From Candidatus Bathyarchaeota archaeon A05DMB-5 (GTDB lineage: Archaea; Thermoproteota; Bathyarchaeia; Bathyarchaeales; Bathycorpusculaceae), in contig JABFQP010000005.1 of the NCBI GenBank assembly GCA_019685655.1, forward strand, positions 1 to 64,000: 64,000 nucleotides of DNA, read 5' to 3'. Every line of letters starts with the position of its first letter. The stretch's first letter is position 1. The notes under the pieces are model-generated. The model saw only the letters and a list, made by a program, of their open reading frames with translations. It was not told where the DNA came from and made no database searches. A program made the position numbers and the translations under genes. Positions 54,001 through 61,789 of the stretch are shown in pieces.

Positions 54001-54763
54001 TTGTAGCACGCATTTGCGCACCACTGATGACCGGGTTGCTTGCGGCTTTCACAGTGAGACTTTTGTTAATGTACAGGGCTTCACTGTATGTTCCATCGTA
54101 AACATAAATTGTCTGCCCTGCGCTTGCAGCGTCTATCGCAGCTTTAATTGTGTCGTAAAACAGTCCTTGATCTTCAATTTCGGTAGTCCACCAAATCCAA
54201 ATGTCAAGCTTCACTGGAAAATCTCCGCTCGAGACCACAATGTCAATGTCGGATAGTTTACGGTCACCATTAACGTCCTTAAATATCACCACTAAAAACT
54301 CAACTTGATTGCCTACGTCTCGGTTGAACCGAACTTTTCCATACTGTGTCATAGAAGCACCGACGGGTAAAGTGACTCCTCCAACAGGACCCGTGATAAC
54401 TTCCACTTGATAGTCTAGATATGAAGAAACTTCGAGTGGCGGAGCAGGATACCATATCACGCCATCAAGAGACCACCAGCCAGTGCCATCTTCCGGAGTA
54501 AGCGTCCCGCCTATCTCTTTAGCGAAAACGCCTAAAAGCAGTCCTGTTAACTCTTCGCTACCAACATTGGTTGCTGTGGCTTTATCTGTGAAATTTGATC
54601 CGCCTTTGGCACCAATCATAGCGTTGATTTTGTTTTGTGCATCATCCACTATCAGACTTGGTCCACTGGGACTTGCTTCAACAGATTTTGTCGTTAGCAT
54701 AATCGGTATAGTGCTTGAAAGGAGCATTAAAAGCAAAGCTATTGCTGTTATTTGGTTTTTCAT
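51092..54763 (-). CDS. Secreted double beta-helix protein with cohesin-like module and dockerin
   Basis: 1223 residues from the ATG at 54763 (GGGGAAAGGAAA upstream; the frame to 54820 adds 19 unneeded residues). Signal peptide (about 1-32), a first domain, two right-handed beta-helix regions (about 180-520 and 530-980), each opening with a DAASAGQTIYVYDGTYSE-like turn and joined by repeats of ARFNWWG.A.GPYH. A cohesin-like sandwich follows (about 1005-1150; FNINITLSNLSVGWRTAGVQF), then a dockerin (DVNFDRRINMDDL, ADIDLDGRVTMGDI). No anchor. It is possibly a polysaccharide-binding or -cleaving member of the assembly. Confidence 0.85.
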   Translation of the reverse strand: MKNQITAIALLLMLLSSTIPIMLTTKSVEASPSGPSLIVDDAQNKINAMIGAKGGSNFTDKATATNVGSEELTGLLLGVFAKEIGGTLTPEDGTGWWSLDGVIWYPAPPLEVSSYLDYQVEVITGPVGGVTLPVGASMTQYGKVRFNRDVGNQVEFLVVIFKDVNGDRKLSDIDIVVSSGDFPVKLDIWIWWTTEIEDQGLFYDTIKAAIDAASAGQTIYVYDGTYSEALYINKSLTVKAASNPVISGAQMRATNYGNRQATIFVENALNVVLEGLDIEGQGLGIPAGTRSYAILYENSSGTIKNCIASPNTIGDMYSAAVAFWDNSVVTVDKCLIKNFGRIGIYSNNATSIIQDNEIIGQVYSLDNQVNYGIEIEDYTGPSVAEIVRNKIYNCNNTHPSPLWSSAAIIVDIWMYYNQGSMMPSTVSIENNEIYNNYEAIEITKGMLSYAHYNNIYNNPYGIFNWGANYNADNATFDARFNWWGNASGPYHSTTNPSGLGGEIGDNVDYSPWLGASFATTPRTYHVNPTGTIQEAVSEASSGDTVIVHSGTYDEQVVIAKSLTLQGMGDSTIVKPSSADKLTTVLNGHWWGTTKQVAGIIVANVATGSSVIVKKLKIDGESVTTRPTGADFVAGIFYRETGGLIDSVNITGITVTDAGTAVRGYGIYLSAVANTVTVEVKGSTLTNYDKNGIDVHGSKLTINIHDNNFTGRGPLPSGDEVQNGIVVMDGAKGTINRNRISDHIYTPETWWGAGILFMDSSGSATNNIITNCQIGIIYQDSSGSAQGNIVNGGSIGLLGVWAQYTKAGTWTATFTGNVISGVHDASGYENAAAGVQSWAENAFITVKIENNQLSGDRITSADGIFIGDFPEYEPAGEITAAITNNIVSGWQHGIRLVSSITTATIKGNTLFNNLGHGIYIESAVDVAGIYVNLNNIQSNDEYGILNGGTGVLDARFNWWGDATGPYHETSWEYMGEPYGPHFGLGDNVSDYVLYSPWLEYAVPLPQPTMRVEPNSYQALRLNETFNINITLSNLSVGWRTAGVQFRLQFNSTLLEVVSVSEGSFLKQHGETLFFYYVEYGDPFYGDNIIVGVVLLPQEEGGWTEWPSGTGTIATITFRAKYQPRGLDKPKSTCDLKLDDTLIMSDEGERITHSIQHGYYEILPAHIADVNFDRRINMDDLMIVVDAFGTYLGHLRWNPLADIDLDGRVTMGDIIIILVDFGKVY

Positions 54764-55070
54764 TTTCCTTTCCCCTATCCTTTTTAGCATAAACGCAAGT
54801 GCAACATAGCGTTTACGCAAAAATATTTTTTAACTCTTCAAAGTTTATAAAATTTGTGAAACTTTTTTCCACATCTCTTCATTTTGTGGACTCTTATGTT
54901 TTAGATGATACGCATATATGAACAAAATAAGCAAAACATAACATCAAAAAGTCTTAAATCATAAGTATTCCTCAACTTTTCTAATCATTTTTAGCACACT
55001 TTAACAATTCTATAAGAGCCTATTATCCAGCATTTTGAACATCTAATGCTTTAAGGAAAAAAGGAGGAAA
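54764..55070. other. 307-base AT-rich gap
   Basis: Lies upstream of the beta-helix dockerin gene. TTTTATAAA (minus strand, about 54844-54852) is a likely TATA box, giving a leader of about 50-60 bases. At 55057-55062 is the T-tract terminator of the subtilase gene. No open frame with support. Confidence 0.5.
55057..55062 (-). terminator. T-tract terminator after the subtilase gene
   Basis: Minus-strand CCTCCTTTTTTCC within 15 bases of the stop. Confidence 0.45.
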
Positions 55071-58000
55071 TTAACAGCTTCCGAAGTTCAAGAGAACTAG
55101 GACTATGTCGCTCATGGTGATTCTTCCGTCTTGGTCGAGGTCTGCGTCGGAAAGCCATCTAGGATGTGTCGGGTAAGAACCGAAAGAATCCACAGTAAGC
55201 ATTATGTCGTCCATAGAAACTTTTTCGTCGCCGTTAACATCGCCCATCATTTTAACCTTTACCAAGCCATAAACAAGAGTGTTATTTTCTACATTGATTT
55301 CGCCCGAAAGCGTACTAGCAACAGCTTTTATGGTGTAGCTGTGACAGTATGGTACATGTGTAGTATTCCAACTGAAAATAAGCTGAGTAGACGCGTTGGG
55401 TTCCAAGTTATATACTGTTTCAGTTGATATGCTTACGCTATCATAATATAATGTGACTGTGAAGGTTTCAGTTGCGTTTCCTAAGTTCGCAACGGTTACA
55501 GTTATGTTAATAATCCATCCTTGATACACTTTGCTTGATGGAACTGCGAGGTCGATTACTGCTATGTCGCGAACTAGGCTGGGCACGACAGCAATTATTC
55601 CGTCATAATAGACATTGTCTTCCGGATTTTCATCGTAAACAACGTCTGTTGCTTCTGCTAAAAGCGTATAGTTTCCAGGCATAATATCAGAAGTGTTCCA
55701 TAGAAATGAAAGAATTCTTCTTTCGCCGGGTTCTAAACCGTAAACGGTAACTGTTCCTATCACGTATCTTGGTGGTGGCAGAGCAGTAGGCAGTGAATAT
55801 TCAAAGTATCCGGATTTCATTTGTGGTTTTATTTCTCCTGGAGGATGTTGGTATATGGATGTCCATTCAGGGTCGAAGGAGAGCCATGCGCTTGCTGTTG
55901 GTTTGGTTTCGTTTACTTCTTTGATTATTTTGAATTGTATTTGGCACAATTGACCTGTCCCGTTAAAGCTCCACTCTGTTCCCTCTGGTAGGAGATATGC
56001 GCAACCCCACTTCAACATTCTATGAGTAGCATTGAAAGGGTCATCTATTGGCGGCGGTGCAATAATTACTCCGCCTATCTCCTCGATTGGTCTGAAAACG
56101 TGGTCTGAAGGACGCCATGCGGACGCATATTCTAGCACGCTATAGTCATAGAGTATACCTATTCCCCAACCGTCCATACACTCAACATCTTGCACAGTCA
56201 CGTTGATAAAGAACATAGCGTCCACAAAAGTTTCATTCGAGTAAAATATGAAGTTAGAAGTGCCAAGATATCTGGGTGGTCCAGCAGTCCATTTAGTTGG
56301 ATAGCCATCTGGACCTGGATTAATTATTGAAATCGTTGGATTACCAGAAAGGGTTGCGTGAGCAGTTGACGTTGAAAGCCATTGTTCAAGTGCGTATAGA
56401 GTTACTGTGAAATCTTCGGTGAAGTTTCCTTGATTTTCAACAACAACGTCAATGTTAACGCTTTCACCAGTTCTTACTTCATTAGTAGAGGGTACAACAT
56501 CTACGACAGCAGCATCATGTCTGCTTGGAAAAGGCAAGAAAATTATAGTATGTATAAAATCAAGGTCTGTTACGTCTTCTGCAATTATATGGCCTGCACC
56601 GTTTGAAATGCCTATTGTGGCTGTGACAAGTCCATCGCATGATGCGTAGTTACACTGTATTATGCCTTCTTTGCTTAATATTGCTTCAAAATTAGCAGTT
56701 GTAGATGAACCGTAGGCGCGCACAAACCAGCGGATACCAACATGCGTGGAATTTTCCCATACATAAATGTCATAAGGATCATTCGTTATCCAGTCGTCCC
56801 ATGCGACAGCTATTGCCAATTTACAACTCAAATCAGTTATGCTGTTACTAGGACTAGTGTCAGGACCAGTGAATGTTATTAGCCCGTTGCTTGAAATATA
56901 GATTGTTTTGTAGCTCATTTCATAGAATGGAAAGTCAAAAGATAAATTATATTGCCAGCTCACATCGTCTCCGTGCCATCCCATAGAACTGCCGCCGCCA
57001 ACCCATTGATGTGGAATATAAGAGCGCCTATAGAAGAATACGCGAGTCCATCGAGTTACAACATTGTTTGCCATATTCGTTTCTCCGGGTACGAGTGACG
57101 CATAAACGGTCACGTTATAACTTCCAGTTTCTGAAGGAGCCCACAGATAATTAATGGAATAAGAATTGCCTACAGGCAACTCCTCGATTATGGTATTGTA
57201 TACTACTGTGCCATTAATTAACATGGAGAATCCCACGTTAATTTCATTGTTTAGTCCTCTGTTTTGAACGGTCGCGTTGAGTAATGTTGAATTACCAAGT
57301 TCGAGAAATGTAGGGGCTGTTAAGGAAACCTTTAAGTCGTGTTCTGAAGGCGTTAACCAACCTACAGAGTTAATTATCAATGTGTCTCTTTCTGATTGCC
57401 AAAGGCAATAGATTGGAAAAGCGTAGTAAACAACCGAACCATAACCCACTTCTGTTCCATCAAACACCGTGACAGCCGTCCATAAAGTATCTGTGTATCG
57501 AATAACTTCAAATCCTCCGTTTGTCGGGAATACGCCATCATCGTATGGAGGGCCTTGAAGCCATGTGAAGGTCATGGGTAGCCCTTGCGTAACTGGATGG
57601 GACGGATCTGTGACAGTTAATCCGTAGGCATAAGTGTCGTCAACTTGATAGACTGCATGGGCAACATTTACCATGAAATTGTCAGAGCCATGGTTATACC
57701 CTATATCTTCGCCTTCCAACAAAATATTTCCACCCATTGCAAGATAAGCCTTCAGCGTTTCAGCATCCGCTGAGTCAACCGCCCAACTCCAGTAGTCACC
57801 ACAAGTCCATATTACAAGCTTGAACTTCAGCAAAAATTCTAGTGGTGGACGTCCCATGCTAGATTCTTGCCATACAAAATATTCGTAGCCGTTGGACGTT
57901 AATGCACATTCAAATTCCGGCAGACTTGTGCCTCGTATCTTATATGCCGCGTCGTCGTCAGCTACAATTAGAATGTCAGGTAGAATCTTTACCTCAACAG

Positions 58001-61000
58001 TTTTGCTTATTAGATTGTTTTTTGTGAATTCTTCGCCAAGCATTGGACACGCATATACAGTGATGTTGTACATACCTTCGACCGTTGGAATCCATGTATA
58101 ACTAAACGTAAAAGACGCATCAGTCACAAGTTCAGGAATCAAAACGGAGTCGACAAGTGTGCCGTTGACGAATAGTTGCAATTCCACATCGGTTTCGTTG
58201 TTAGCGCCACGGTTTTGGACAGTTGCGTTCAGCAGAGCCGAATCGCTAGGTTCAAGAAACTTTGGAACATCTAAGGATACAGCGAGGTCATGTTCGTAGC
58301 CTTTTGCCAAGTAAACGATAGCGTTCTCCCACAATTCGATGGCGTCAAGTTTTCCATCACCATCTTGGTCGTAACGAAACTCGTCCAACATATAGGTGAA
58401 AAGCACTGTTGGGTAAGTGTTCCCTACGACGATAGCTGCATAACTTTCGGTAGGTGGCATTGTGAAGCCAGCAATTGAGGTGCCCGTGGTCGTTGCTACG
58501 TGGTCTCCGTCGTCTGCGTATCCTTCAATGTAAGAGGTGAGGTCGCCTACAGTGTTTGGAAAGGTAAAGATTGAATGTGAAGGGTTCCACCGATATACGG
58601 ATTCTGGTGACCACATGTCTGAAACCCATTGAACCCCAAGGGTATTCCACAAAGTTGTTGGCTCAGAGTTGGATCCGTCGATGTCGAAAGTGCTGAGAAC
58701 AAGGAGCCCACCGTTGCGCACATATTCTTCAATTTCTGTCCAATAAGAGCCTAACGCGTAGTAGTTGCAGTGGTCAACAACAACCAGATCCCAAGCTTGA
58801 CTTGTCAATGCTACGCCAAATTCCCAAGGATCATCAGCATAGTGGGTATAATTGATTCCCAAGTTGTCTAAAGCAACAATGGCATATCGTAAAGAAGGTG
58901 TAACGTAATAGTCGTCTGTGTAGACAAGAACACTTCTTACACCAATGAATAATACTATCACCGATTTTTTGGCTAAGTTGTTTCTTGTAAGCTCTTCTCC
59001 AGACATAGGCGGCGCATAGGCTGTGATGTTGTACATGCCTTGAACCGTTGGGGTCCATAGATAGCTTAGAGTGTAGGAAGAGCCGACAAGTAACTCAGGT
59101 ATTGTCACGGAGTCAACTAATGAGCCATCGATAAATAGTTGCAGTTCGACATTGGTTTCGTTGTTTAGTCCTTTGTTGGAAACCGTTGCGTTTAGTAGCG
59201 TTGACTCATTTGGTTTAAGATGTTTTGGAGTTTCGAGAGAAACAGTGAGTTCGTGTTCTGGTTTTGGGTAACGTGACCATAGTATCGCGTTATAGAGTAG
59301 TTGCAGGTGATGGTGATAGTAGGCGGGTATGATTTCGAGCCATGGAGAAATGTAAACTAAACCTTTGTAGGTTACTATGGCGCTTTCTTGATAGTGCCCA
59401 AGAGCAAGATATTTGCCTTCGACTAATTCGTTTGAGTCCCATCGTCCATCGGAAGGAATAGCTGTTCCAACATAGGCGAAGACGAATGGATTGGGAACAT
59501 TTCTGAACAACGGATGAGTTGTGTTTAACAAGTGTAAGAGGTCTGTTCCCACCGCGTCATACGTGATATTTTCATTTATTCCAATCAACCTTGCCAGTTT
59601 ATTGTTGTTTGGAACTGCGTAATAGAGCGTTCCAGCAGTGACGATTAACCCGTGCCCTTCATAAATATACAGTGTTATTGCTTCAATTTCAGCGTCTGTA
59701 AACTGCCAACCAGCATATGGATCATAAGCGCACGAAATGATTAGAACATCTGCTTCTGTGGCTGCGATGTCTTCGTATGTTATTCCTTCTTTGTTTAATG
59801 TCGTGTAGTCAACGTAAACCATTTTGTCGCCAAACAGGTACCATTCACTACTTAGCACTTGCCAGTTAGTGATGATTTCGCTGTAAATATTGCCGGCAGA
59901 ATGCAACACGACAGCCTTAACGGGAATTCCTACATAGATACTTTTTGAGAGCATGTTGTTGTCTACGCTTGTTTCTCCTGGCACTGGCGTTATGTAGAAC
60001 GTAACATTGTATAATCCTTCAATCAGCGGACTCCATGAAAGAGTAATTGTGGTTGTGTTTCCAGAAGCCAAAGAATCTATCACCTTGGAGTCTACAGCAG
60101 TACCGTTTGCCAAGAGTTGTACAACTATGTCTGCTTCGTTGTATTCTCCAAAGTTAAGTATAGTTGCGTTTATAATTTCTGAAGTTCCTGGCTTAACGTA
60201 TAGCGGTGTTTGTAATGCATAAGCAATAAGTTCATGTACTGGTGGAATCTGTTCAACGGCCTTTCTTGCGTTTATTCTTCCATAACCATAGTACACGTCA
60301 AAACCAGAGTTGCCTAAGTCATCAGCAGCATATCGTAGCCACAATCTTAACCAATCTCTCGATTTTTCAGGATGCAAGCTCATTACAAGAGCGGCTAATC
60401 CAGACACATGAGGGCACGCCATTGAAGTGCCACTCATATAAGCGTAATTCATTGAAAAGCCATAATCGTTCATGGTTACCCAGTAAGTGGGCATTGTTGA
60501 GTATATGTCGACACCTGGTGCTGCTAGTTCAATCCAATCTCCCCAGTTAGAGAAATACGCCTTGTTATCGTATTGGTCTGTTGCCGCTACAGCGATTACT
60601 TCGTCATAACCTGCGGGATATGATTTCATGTTTGTGTTGTCGTTTCCTGCGGCGGCAACTACGAGGACTCCGGAATCATAGGCGTATTTGACTGCTGAGT
60701 GAACTAGTTCACTGTCGCCATAACCGCCCAAGCTCATGCTGATTATGTCAGCTCCGCTGTCGGTTGCGTGAATTATTCCATTCGCAACCCAATCCCAGTA
60801 ACCATAACCTCCGCTACTTAGAACTTTTTCTGACATTATGCGTACTTGCGCTAAGCCAGCTACACCAATGCTGTTGTTCAGTACTGCCGCAACTATACCT
60901 GCACAGTGGGTTCCGTGTCCAAAATCGTCCTTCGGGTCTATGTCGTTATTAGCCCAGTCAAAGCCTAAAGGCGCGTAGTTTGCTGCAAGGTCGGGGTGGG

Positions 61001-61625
61001 TATAGTCAATGCCAGTATCGACAATAGCCACGAGGACTTCTGAGCTGCCGGTGGTGATGTTCCATGCCCAATCTGCCTCTATTTTCTGTGGACCCCATTG
61101 GTTTGTCCAGTATGGATCGTTAGGAATCCATTGAACTTGAACCTTCATGTTTGGTTCCACGTAGCTGGCTAGTTCCATGATTCTTGCGTCTTGAGCAAAT
61201 GCTGCTACTGATGCGAAAGAGAGCTCAACAACCGCGGCTTTAACTTCTCCTCTTATTGAAATGGTATTGACGATTTCTGCTTGATATTTTGCGGTTATTT
61301 CCTCTAATTCATGGAGACTTTCAGAGTTTTCCTCTTCTAACCCAACTATCAGTCGGGTTTTATCGCCATTCGTGTAAGTGAAGTTTTTCCAAGCGTTTGT
61401 GTCATTAAAGTTCCAGCCTTCTGTATTTTTATGTGAAGCTTGAGAGTCTTTGCTTTTTTGAGCATTTGAGTTAACGGTTTTTTCGTTAACTGTTTTCATA
61501 AAATCTTCATTGGAAGGGACGTTTTCATTTTCTTTTCCAAAAGATGGATTTATGATAAATGTCGTAGCTAGTGTGCTTGTTAAGAGTAATATCAACATTA
61601 GAAAACAAACTATTTGCTTTTTCAT
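55071..61625 (-). CDS. Giant secreted subtilisin-like protease with cohesin-like module and dockerin
   Basis: 2184 residues from the ATG at 61625 (GGAG 9 bases upstream). Signal peptide (about 1-27), I9-like propeptide (about 60-150), S8 catalytic domain (about 170-460) with Asp in AIVDTGIDYTHPDL, His in GHGTHCAGI and Ser in SGTSMACPH. Then CARDB domains alternate with three alpha/beta domains of the ThuA/GATase-like type (LVVVDHCNYY, ADVLIISCAYD, KLVIWTCGDYW). A GGGSSMGW...ISSNGLITF domain follows. A CARDB is split by an NPGPDGYP-type module (about 1763-1943). One more CARDB and a dockerin (GDVNGDEKVSMDDI, DADLDQDGRITMSDI) end it. No membrane anchor. Confidence 0.9.
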   Translation of the reverse strand: MKKQIVCFLMLILLLTSTLATTFIINPSFGKENENVPSNEDFMKTVNEKTVNSNAQKSKDSQASHKNTEGWNFNDTNAWKNFTYTNGDKTRLIVGLEEENSESLHELEEITAKYQAEIVNTISIRGEVKAAVVELSFASVAAFAQDARIMELASYVEPNMKVQVQWIPNDPYWTNQWGPQKIEADWAWNITTGSSEVLVAIVDTGIDYTHPDLAANYAPLGFDWANNDIDPKDDFGHGTHCAGIVAAVLNNSIGVAGLAQVRIMSEKVLSSGGYGYWDWVANGIIHATDSGADIISMSLGGYGDSELVHSAVKYAYDSGVLVVAAAGNDNTNMKSYPAGYDEVIAVAATDQYDNKAYFSNWGDWIELAAPGVDIYSTMPTYWVTMNDYGFSMNYAYMSGTSMACPHVSGLAALVMSLHPEKSRDWLRLWLRYAADDLGNSGFDVYYGYGRINARKAVEQIPPVHELIAYALQTPLYVKPGTSEIINATILNFGEYNEADIVVQLLANGTAVDSKVIDSLASGNTTTITLSWSPLIEGLYNVTFYITPVPGETSVDNNMLSKSIYVGIPVKAVVLHSAGNIYSEIITNWQVLSSEWYLFGDKMVYVDYTTLNKEGITYEDIAATEADVLIISCAYDPYAGWQFTDAEIEAITLYIYEGHGLIVTAGTLYYAVPNNNKLARLIGINENITYDAVGTDLLHLLNTTHPLFRNVPNPFVFAYVGTAIPSDGRWDSNELVEGKYLALGHYQESAIVTYKGLVYISPWLEIIPAYYHHHLQLLYNAILWSRYPKPEHELTVSLETPKHLKPNESTLLNATVSNKGLNNETNVELQLFIDGSLVDSVTIPELLVGSSYTLSYLWTPTVQGMYNITAYAPPMSGEELTRNNLAKKSVIVLFIGVRSVLVYTDDYYVTPSLRYAIVALDNLGINYTHYADDPWEFGVALTSQAWDLVVVDHCNYYALGSYWTEIEEYVRNGGLLVLSTFDIDGSNSEPTTLWNTLGVQWVSDMWSPESVYRWNPSHSIFTFPNTVGDLTSYIEGYADDGDHVATTTGTSIAGFTMPPTESYAAIVVGNTYPTVLFTYMLDEFRYDQDGDGKLDAIELWENAIVYLAKGYEHDLAVSLDVPKFLEPSDSALLNATVQNRGANNETDVELQLFVNGTLVDSVLIPELVTDASFTFSYTWIPTVEGMYNITVYACPMLGEEFTKNNLISKTVEVKILPDILIVADDDAAYKIRGTSLPEFECALTSNGYEYFVWQESSMGRPPLEFLLKFKLVIWTCGDYWSWAVDSADAETLKAYLAMGGNILLEGEDIGYNHGSDNFMVNVAHAVYQVDDTYAYGLTVTDPSHPVTQGLPMTFTWLQGPPYDDGVFPTNGGFEVIRYTDTLWTAVTVFDGTEVGYGSVVYYAFPIYCLWQSERDTLIINSVGWLTPSEHDLKVSLTAPTFLELGNSTLLNATVQNRGLNNEINVGFSMLINGTVVYNTIIEELPVGNSYSINYLWAPSETGSYNVTVYASLVPGETNMANNVVTRWTRVFFYRRSYIPHQWVGGGSSMGWHGDDVSWQYNLSFDFPFYEMSYKTIYISSNGLITFTGPDTSPSNSITDLSCKLAIAVAWDDWITNDPYDIYVWENSTHVGIRWFVRAYGSSTTANFEAILSKEGIIQCNYASCDGLVTATIGISNGAGHIIAEDVTDLDFIHTIIFLPFPSRHDAAVVDVVPSTNEVRTGESVNIDVVVENQGNFTEDFTVTLYALEQWLSTSTAHATLSGNPTISIINPGPDGYPTKWTAGPPRYLGTSNFIFYSNETFVDAMFFINVTVQDVECMDGWGIGILYDYSVLEYASAWRPSDHVFRPIEEIGGVIIAPPPIDDPFNATHRMLKWGCAYLLPEGTEWSFNGTGQLCQIQFKIIKEVNETKPTASAWLSFDPEWTSIYQHPPGEIKPQMKSGYFEYSLPTALPPPRYVIGTVTVYGLEPGERRILSFLWNTSDIMPGNYTLLAEATDVVYDENPEDNVYYDGIIAVVPSLVRDIAVIDLAVPSSKVYQGWIINITVTVANLGNATETFTVTLYYDSVSISTETVYNLEPNASTQLIFSWNTTHVPYCHSYTIKAVASTLSGEINVENNTLVYGLVKVKMMGDVNGDEKVSMDDIMLTVDSFGSYPTHPRWLSDADLDQDGRITMSDIVLVLLNFGSC

Positions 61626-61648
61626 ATTCCGTCTCCTTTCAATTTCAA

Positions 61649-61680
61649 AGCATAGACCCAAGTTTAGTCGGTTCTATGCT
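61649..61680. promoter_or_regulatory. Inverted repeat in the subtilase leader
   Basis: AGCATAGA (61649-61656) and TCTATGCT (61673-61680) form a perfect 8-bp stem with a 16-base loop, 24 bases before the start codon and next to AT-rich TATA-like sequence (61681-61692). It may be an operator or a leader hairpin. Confidence 0.35.
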
Positions 61681-61789
61681 AGATTATATTTTAAGGTTTC
61701 CTTGCTTTAAAATCTTGCGAAAATCTTCAAATAACCTAAAAAATGTATCATTTAAAAATTCCAGGGACCACCCCAATAAACCAAGTTTA

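Noticed and set aside
25135-61625. Prophage or integrated element to explain the surface island
   Set aside because: No integrase, transposase, terminase, attachment repeats or tRNA gene is found at its borders, and expected chromosomal genes flank it.
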